Below, piece after piece: positions 31,030 through 38,407 of a stretch of DNA of 38,407 nt. The position numbers and the translations under genes are program-made. The notes under the pieces are model-generated. The model searched no databases, was not told where the DNA came from, and saw only the letters and a program-made list of their open reading frames with translations. Position 1 is the first letter of the stretch; every line of letters starts with the position of its first letter. Source of the DNA: Flammula alnicola (taxonomy: Eukaryota; Basidiomycota; Agaricomycetes; Agaricales; Strophariaceae); assembly GCA_015499995.1 (NCBI GenBank), contig JADNRV010000400.1, positions 1 through 38,407 of the forward strand, written 5' to 3'.

Positions 31030-33009
31030 TCAGGCCTTCAGTTGGGTGGCGATTTGTTTCAAGAGAGGATACACGGCGCCATCGGGGTACTCAGCATATC
31101 CGTCATTGGGTGTGTCGCCGCTGGAACGTGATACATGAGCAAGGTATAATTACACAAGTTATGCTGAAAGGCTAGTCACCTTGACAAATGAGAACCAGCT
31201 TGCCTGGAAAGAACAATCTTGGTCAACTGATGAATACACACTTCTTAAAGTATGCGTACCATATGAGCTCTCCAGTAAGCCCCGAAGAAAGGACCTCGTT
31301 CAACCATGTGGTGTAAATTGCAACTTGGTTGCTTGTGACACCGAATTCTTCAAGGATTACGGGCTTGTTGGCATTCTTTTGGGAAGTGGCGTGGTCAGCG
31401 ATCCATTGAGTGCCCCAGGCTGACTCATTTCCACCTTGACCCCAGCTTGTCGGGTAAGACTAGATGTAGGTGGTCAATCACTGAGGATTAATTGCCACTG
31501 TAGACACGACGTACGTGGAAAGTTCCAAAGTCGATAGAGCTGACCGCGAGATTGACGTTGAAATCGACACCTTCGCTCCCTCTGTTAAAAGGAGACGAAT
31601 AAGAAATGCTGTTTCGTGTAACAGGTTTCTACGCACTGATAAGGGTAGGTAGGGGCGCTGGGTTCGTTATAGAAACCTTCGTCACCGACAGCGACGAGAT
31701 GGTTGCTGTCGATCGACTTGATATAGGCGGAAATCTCCTTTATCCAGGCGGTAACAGTTGTGGTGGTGCAAGTTCCAGTAGATGTGCTGGGATATTCATT
31801 TCAGCGAACAATTAAACGGTCGCGGCATTTAATTCTTACCCTGTGCTACCTGTGCACCTGGGCTCGTTGGCAAGCTCCCAGGCCATAATTGTCGGCTCGT
31901 TGACATATCGGCCAACAAACGCGTTGATGTAGTTTTTGTAGGCGGTCTAGATGATTGTAAATCGGCCTCTTGGAGAACAAACAAAGCTTCAGTGCATACC
32001 TTGACGCTTGTGTCGGTGTAGAAAAGATCGTGGTTCGGGGAGTTAAGTATTTGTTTTACGTAGACATCCATACCACCGTAATCGGACCAGTTATTTGTTC
32101 TATTCCGGACTGTGTGTTGAGCAACTGTTAAATTAGATAAAGGCTAGTTGACTTACAAGGCAACAATGAGACGGATGCCATTGGCTTTCGCAGCAGCGAC
32201 GACGTTGTCTTGGAAAACATGAATATCAAGGATAGATTACTTGTTTGATAATACCCACCGAAGTTACCGAGACCAGTTGCTCCTGTATTCACCGTCGGCG
32301 TGCTTCCTGACCAACTCTGGTAATAGGTGCCGCTGGGGCTTGTCACTTCGTTGAAACCCCTGAGTAATCACATTAGTCAAGATAGATATCACAGAGAGCA
32401 CAACCCCAGTCACGATGCGTACCATGTGCGGACAACCGTCGATCCCGCAGCGGCAATGTCGGCAAAGGCCTGATTCATGTTGGCGGTGCTGAGTCCCATC
32501 AGCCCGACCCAGTATGAATTTTCACTTTAATCGATTGTTTAGAAAAAGTCCGTACTGGTCCAATAGTTCTTCTTACCCAACTACGGTAAACTTGGATCCG
32601 TTAAGAGCAAATGCGGTACCAGATGTCTTGACAAAGCCAGTTGAGGCAGGAGGGGCAGCTGTTGTCGTCGGTGCTGAAGTACTGACGGTGGTGGGACTTG
32701 GGGTAGTGACGGTGGTGGTCGTAGAGCTTTTAGTGGTTGTTGTCACGGGAATTGAAGTTGGTGCAACTGTGGCCGTGCTGGATGGCGGAAGACACTGGTA
32801 ATAATAGCTATTGAGAATTTGGCAAGTCGTTCCAGAGGCGCAGGCTAAATGTTGGAATTAAATCTCTGTCGATATCCTCATTTAAATTATGTAGACTCAC
32901 AAGTGTCTCCAGTAAAGTTAATGCCACCGCACTGGCCATATATTGGCACTACTGCCAAAGCCGGACTGATGGACAGGGACAGAACAACGAGACCGGTAGA
33001 GAGCTTCAT
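31030..33009 (-). CDS. secreted CBM1-GH5_7 endo-beta-1,4-mannanase
   Basis: Exons 32901-33009, 32577-32844, 32423-32524, 32259-32359, 32157-32208, 32000-32099, 31840-31946, 31637-31786, 31515-31581, 31260-31459, 31180-31203, 31030-31120; 1,371 nt, 456 residues. Hydrolyses beta-1,4-mannan in plant cell walls. Signal peptide ([19 protein letters not shown]), then a family 1 cellulose-binding module ([27 protein letters not shown]), a Thr/Ser-rich linker (~60-105), and a GH5 subfamily 7 barrel. The acid/base Glu is ~272 in WELANEPRC and the nucleophile Glu ~390 in VILEEFG; TFHSYPTSWG is also typical. Twelve exons, the smallest 24 nt; each junction restores the family sequence. AATAAAAG at 33069-33076 is a possible TATA box. 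Confidence 0.92.
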
Positions 33010-34298
33010 CCTGATGGACGACCGAAAGGAAGAGGAAAACTTGGCAGATGCAGATGGTCGAAATCATCCTTTTATTCCTCCACAGCGGTGTATAAGAATA
33101 CTGGAAAAGGATCGGCGGTTCTTCGCGGGGTAAATCAACGAAAATTGTCACGACAATTAGCCGTGGAAGAGTGCATCTTTGCACAAGACAGACACACCTG
33201 CGCAGGTCACAATGTCCACTTGACGTTCGTTGCCCTCTCATTTGCGAAGTCACATCACAAGAAACATAGGTGCTTCGCGGTATTACACTGGTTTAAATCC
33301 GTGAAACTAGCGAGCATCAGAGATCTTTCGGGTTGATGGTGAACTGTTCCTTGAAGAATCGGCGTAAAGCAGAATTTCGTGATGAGACTAAAGATAGATG
33401 TGCGCATAAGTAGCGTCCCCTTTGGCACCTAACGGCGGGGATGCTCTCTAGAATCTGTTGCCGCCATTATAACAAGCTTGCAAAGTCGGACATTGCAGAT
33501 AATGCTAGAAGGCGTTGAAACCGGAATGATTGACACTGGTCGTTGAACGTTGAAGGTCAATGCCACGTCGCAGGCCCTGGAAATCTTGGTCTGGGCGGAC
33601 CGGCAGCGAGTTCTCTGGAATTGACAGCACCATCCCGTGACGCGGTCGGGTGCAGGGATGAATGAAGAAGGCAGATATGAGTTCCTCCGTCGACAGCATC
33701 CAACGTGAATGCATAACAATTAAGTCTTTTCCGGTTGTTGCAGAGGGTCATGGGAATTTCACGTTGAAAGCGAAGGGACAGATATAGAGGCTTGACAAGC
33801 TGACGGCGAAATCTTGGAAGACATGGCGAACAAGCAGTTGAAGGAATCGAAGAAAAGAGTTCGTCATGTGAATAGAATATGTCGTTTATGGCTACTTCGG
33901 CACCGCGGCACTGGGGTAGCGTCGTAGCGATAAAATATTTTGCTGGCAATTAGTCAGTCGGCAGATTGCGGATTTGGAGGTTCGCAGCTTGTGAAAATTC
34001 CATTGCAAGGTATACTATACATTTCCGGCTCGACGACATAAGTAGAAGCTATAGCGTCCAAAATGAAATCTTGCAAATTCAGGGCAGAGTTTCTTAACAA
34101 CTTGCTTGAAGGAACACTGACACTCGATCTTCTTTCGAGGTCTACACTAGACTACACAGAAAGACGAGACAGTGAGTATGAAGTTTGAACATTCAGCATT
34201 CGGGTACTAACAGAAGCGAATTATCGAAGGAAGCGTGCAAAAATATAGACTCAACAGAAAGGGGACGAGAATAGTCCAGTAAAAGTGCGGGCATTCCA
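33010..34298. other. intergenic region
   Basis: 1.3 kb between the mannanase start and the 3' end of the membrane protein gene. A minus-strand frame of 130 codons (33557-33949) has no domain, signal peptide or paralog and is not supported as a gene. The first ~150 bp are the likely mannanase promoter. Confidence 0.35.
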
Positions 34299-37200
34299 TC
34301 ATTGAAGATGATGCCCTATAGCGTCATTATCTCGGGGGGTATTGTCGGATCCCTGTGCGGTTGCGAGCCTAACTGAAGACCCGAAAGCCTCAGTATCTGC
34401 ACTTGGTGGCAGTGATCCTGGGTCTTCGCCGCCCTGATCGCTACCCCAGAAGCTGCTTCCTCGAGCAGAGATCAGAGGCGATCGAAAGCGGACCCGGTTC
34501 TCAGGTGTATCCTCGACTCTCTCTCCGAGATCAAGACCGAGGACGCCTCCTCGACCGTCATCGTTCCAGTTTGTTTGATGACCACTGGAACCTGAGTTCC
34601 GGCTGCGCACAGCGGTCATGGGCGTCCCGGGTATAGGTGGCAAACTGGGTGGCGGAGGGACAGCAAGAGTAGTTTTCTTCCAACCAAGCTTGACAGCATC
34701 GTTACGACCAAATGGAGGGGTTTGAAGAGGTTGAGGAGGTTGAGGTAACGGATGGTCTGATGTATATCCCGGACCTTTGTAAACAGGCGACGTAGTATCA
34801 CTGCTGTCCTCCCGTTGTAAACCGGATGTTTTGTTGTGGAGGGTGTTGGATCTAGTGGCGTAGAGGGTCGAGGACGTGCTTTCATCGCTGGAACTGCTTG
34901 CGCGAGATGGGTTTCGAGAATCGTAAGGTTCTGGAGGTGGGACGTAGGATGCCGAAGCATAGATCGGGCCGTAGCTTTGACTTTTGTTGGATGATTGGGC
35001 GTTTTGTCCTGACAGTTCTGGCAAAGGCGGTATATAGGGAGTTACATTGCTTTGGTACTGGCCATAGGGTGTTGGTTGGCTCCAGCCAGGACCGAAGTAC
35101 GACGCAGGATCAGAAGACGGGTCGTAGTATGGGTTTATCGAACCAAATGGCCCCTGGCTATACCCTGCTTTCTTCTCCTCCATCCACCCGTCGATCCTCC
35201 TCTTCCACGCCCTATCCATGGCTTCACCATACCGGCTAAAAGTACTTAGAATCAATCCTCCGTAAACAAGACCTAATCCGAGGACAACGGTAAGCACGAT
35301 GCGAATAGTAAGAAGAGCACGATTTGAAAGATCTTGCGTTGTCCCATTGTCTTGGGTGCTTGTTCGCCAGATGAACGACATGATGCAAGCAATGTAAAGG
35401 ATTATGGACCTACAGTATACAATCCGTTAGAATATCAAAGCTTTAACAACGACAATAGAGCACACCAAGTAAGCCATATCGCAGGCATCGCTAGCAAAAC
35501 CCACACATTCCACCAAATCACGGTTTTAGTCTTCTTAGCTTCCTACAAATCGTCCATCATTGAAGTTAGTCGGGTAGTCGAGTATAAAGATGCGTAGAAC
35601 CCACCAAAGCCCATTCAGCAGCCTTATATGTTTTGCGCATGCTGCCAAAACGGATAATGTACATACAGCCAAAAAGAAGGCTGATCAAGGCGCAGATCAA
35701 CGAGAAGATTGCAGCATATCTCGTTACGGGGTCAGCTGCGGCGCTCTGGATCTGAAGAATAGTGAGGATGGCCCTAGGATTCGGCAAATTGGTAGTTGCA
35801 TCATCAAGAAAAGAATAGTACGCACGATAGGAGCAAGACCGAAATGATGTTGAACGTTTTCCATTCTCGCATAACGGAGTCGATGAACGACTCCCACGTC
35901 GATTTGAGCCTTTCATACTGCGGCGGGACGTTGGAAGCTTCAATGGAATGAATATCAAACTCGTTTCCTTTGCCCCGCGACGCCGTTTCTAGAGCCATTT
36001 TCTTTATCTCAGGTAAAGTGAGATCGGCCTCTTCGAATATCCGAGCAACCCTCGAGAAATAGAGCGATGGAAGGCGAAGCAAAAGGTGGAGATACACCTG
36101 GCTAGGCAACGTTCTAGCCACAAAAGTGAAAACGACTTTATATCTGTCCTCCGAATCCGCTGAGAGCGCGTAAGGTTCCCACTCCACTGGATATGTATCT
36201 CTTTTCCAACTCGTAAAGGGCCAGCGGAGGACATCGCCTACACGAGACCAAAAACCTCGAGAACGATTAGGAAATGGCGGTAGATCCATAGGATAGGGAT
36301 GTTCGTATACTGTATCAGGTGGAGGTGGAGGATAGTATGTGTATGGATCATAGTAGGGATCATATAAAGTTCCGCCGTAATCCTGGCTCCAACGCCGACT
36401 CGGAGAGGGTGGTCGTGGGATTGGAGTGATCGAAGGTGCAGTCTGGCCACTGTCTTGTCGTTGCGGCCTTGGATCAGAGATTGGATCGACATTAATTGTA
36501 TCTTGGGGTCGCGGATTAGCGTCAGGACTTGGAACCATCTCAGGCCTCGCTGGATCATCATCAGGCTCTGGTGTTTCGCTAACAGATTCAAGTGGAGGTT
36601 GGTTCGGCACATTCTCATCGGTGCTAGGACGTTGTGCAGGTGGTTGGTTTGTGGGATCAGGAGACGAAGATGGTTGCGCGGGTTCAAAACCCGGACCATA
36701 CTGCCAGCTGACAGGTTGTTGCGGTGTGTAGCGTCCAGGAGACCCATACGCTGGATTACTTGAAGGAAAGGCACTGTACCCTCCAGATTCGACCGGCTGG
36801 GCCTGATATGGGATCCCTGGAGTGGCACCTTGGGAATAAGGAGTAGCCTGTATCGGCATTTGCATTTGCATTGGCGGTGGCTGCTGTATCCAACTGACCG
36901 ATGGAATATTGGAGGCGGTGCCTGGCATAGGGATGTCATCGAATGTGAGATTATCCGCGACAGTGTCGGTCTTGCTATGGCTATGCGGACGGAATGGATC
37001 ATTCGCTACAAATGCGTCCGACGTCTTTCTCGTGGGCGTTTTGCCTACGGGAGGAAGGCTGGAATATGGTAAAACAGGTGCGTTAGGAGGAGGATAGATT
37101 GACTGAGAGGGTCCGGAATAGGAAAGAGGACCAGCGGTTGTCGACTGTTGTCCTGGGGTCTGAGATGATGTACCATAGACAGACACTGGGGTGGGTCCTG

Positions 37201-38326
37201 GAGTGGTTAGGGGGCGCTGGCTTGAAGGAGGTGCCGATTGAACGCTTGTATAAAGCGGCTGTGACGTGGACCCAGAATAAGACACAGGACGAGCCATTGC
37301 CGACTGTGTTGCAGGAGACTGAGTTGACGGCCTATATACAGGGTAGGGAGCAGACGATGAAGGCGTGGTTGAAGGTCGCTGGCTCGTCGGAGGTGCCGAT
37401 TGACTGCTTCTAAATGACGGTTGCGGTGGGGGTACAGCAAAGCGAAGAGGAAGAGGGGTTGGAGTCTGAGATGAAGTCACATATACAGAGTATGGAGTGG
37501 CAGTTGAAGGAGTGGTCAGAGGACGCTGGCTTTGTGGAGGTGCCGACTGACTACTTGAATAAGGCGACTGCGAATAGCTCATCGATGAAGCATAAGGAGA
37601 TCGGTTTTGAGATAGAGGTTGAGATGTTCCAGAAGGATATGAAGTTGGTGGCGAACCTGACCTTGGCTGCATTGAAGGACTTGGGGACACGTACGATATG
37701 GCTGCAGGTGATGAGTACATCTGCGGTGTGGTGGGACCCAATCCTCTATAAGGCGACTGGGGCACGATCCAAGGAGAGTCATTGGGACCGTTAGAAGGTT
37801 GAGATGGGGGTCCGAATGTTTGATATGGTCGCGGCGTTGTGGTACTCTGAATGCGACCAGATGACGGTCCGGAGCTAGTGCCATAAGTTTGTGCGTTTGG
37901 TGCACTAAATTGACTGTGGCTAGAGCGACGAACAGGTTCAAGTGGCATCTGTGATCCTTCGGATGCCAGAGGACCGCTGGAGGGAGGTTGTGAAGATTGA
38001 CCTGGATGATCTTTCATGATAACTTCAGGCGCCGCGATATCACCTATATTCCCCAGAACAGCGCGGGGCACAATCGAAGAAAGGGGTGGCGGCGGCGGAT
38101 GTGGTGGTAGTGTTGGAATAGATGTAGATGCTGAAGTAGGACGAACAAGGGTGGCGCCATTTCCACTAGTCTCGCGTTCATCCGTAGGCTGGAGCGGCGA
38201 CGTGTTTAGATCGGTGTGACCGCGCTGAAGAGAAGATACGGATTGGCTGGGACCAGCAGGTTCTTGGAATCCCATATCGTTGCTGGACTTTCCAGAGGAA
38301 TCGATGGCGGCGCTATCGCGTAACAT
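34299..38326 (-). CDS. large Pro/Ser-rich multi-pass membrane protein, function unknown
   Basis: Exons 35826-38326, 35605-35773, 35466-35542, 34299-35409; 3,858 nt, 1,285 residues. Residues 1-~690 are disordered and rich in Pro, Ser, Gln and Tyr, with a tandem repeat at ~258-411. A folded region (~700-825) leads to about four hydrophobic segments: around 826-842, 851-872, 898-930 and 948-970 (TIRIVLTVVLGLGLVYGG). A second Pro/Ser/Tyr-rich tail of ~300 residues follows. Introns fall in the membrane region and keep the frame. Both ends are low complexity and probably cytosolic. I do not recognise a named family. The start is the first ATG of the open frame. Confidence 0.8.
37094..37555 (-). repeat. 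three tandem ~50-residue repeats in the membrane protein
   Basis: Units begin at residues 258, 307 and 361 with QSAPP(Q/T/S)SQRP(L/S)TTP, then (V/P)Y and SQTP/TQSP, with spacings 49 and 54 residues. The frame is conserved between units, so the repeat arose by duplication within the coding sequence. Confidence 0.65.
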
Positions 38327-38407
38327 TTCGCAGGATGGCTAGCAGTCGCAGAAGGAAGGCCGTCAATAATCCCCACCAAAATTGTCTGACAGAAGATACA
38401 TACATGA
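38327..38407. other. start of the upstream region of the membrane protein gene
   Basis: Only 81 bases; presumed 5' UTR or promoter. Confidence 0.3.

Noticed and set aside
33557..33949. 130-codon minus-strand frame as a gene
   Set aside because: No motif, signal peptide, splice support or paralog; overlapping frames of similar length exist on the same strand.
37099..37794. Plus-strand frames of 104 and 126 codons
   Set aside because: They lie opposite the Pro/Ser repeat exon of the membrane protein, and their own repeats mirror that coding repeat. Antisense shadows.

Overview
The window is fungal nuclear DNA, most likely from an Agaricomycete (mushroom-forming basidiomycete). Reasons: genes are cut by many GT..AG introns of about 50-75 nt with CTNA-type branch sites; gene content is typical of the group (TPR-CHAT protein, CBM1-mannanase, secreted ricin-B lectins, small cysteine-rich secreted proteins, fragment of a probable Plavaka/KDZ-type transposon). 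Gene models were spliced by eye; for most multi-exon genes the exon lengths sum to an exact multiple of three and the products match their families.

Layout. 1-5.9 kb: a head-to-head pair of paralogous small GTPase genes, separated by a young 1.94-kb non-autonomous LTR element with identical 216-bp LTRs. The left GTPase runs off the window and carries a long open Ser/Pro-rich tail. 6.1-16.2 kb: a repeat-rich accessory block. It holds a solo LTR, a ~2.6-3.2-kb direct segmental duplication (6.45-9.05 and 12.98-16.18 kb) whose copies each carry a small secreted cysteine-rich protein gene, a second solo LTR in one copy only, a ricin-B-type lectin gene, and a 793-bp insertion with a truncated transposase. 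The lectin block is one arm of an inverted duplication; the other arm lies at 28.2-30.9 kb.

16.5-27.1 kb: a conserved gene block: a TPR-CHAT protease-like protein (minus), thymidylate kinase (plus), a possible 47-aa spliced ORF, tail-anchored ubiquitin-conjugating enzyme Ubc6 (plus), and spliceosomal cyclophilin CWC27 with 13 exons (minus). 28.2-30.9 kb: second lectin copy. 31.0-33.0 kb: secreted CBM1-GH5_7 endo-beta-1,4-mannanase with 12 exons (minus). 34.3-38.3 kb: a 1,285-aa Pro/Ser-rich multi-pass membrane protein of unknown function (minus).

Housekeeping genes (thymidylate kinase, Ubc6, CWC27) sit between regions rebuilt by duplication and transposition. The duplicated genes are secreted or possibly defence-related (lectins, cysteine-rich proteins, GTPases), a usual pattern for fungal accessory loci. 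No tRNA, rRNA or CRISPR array was seen.
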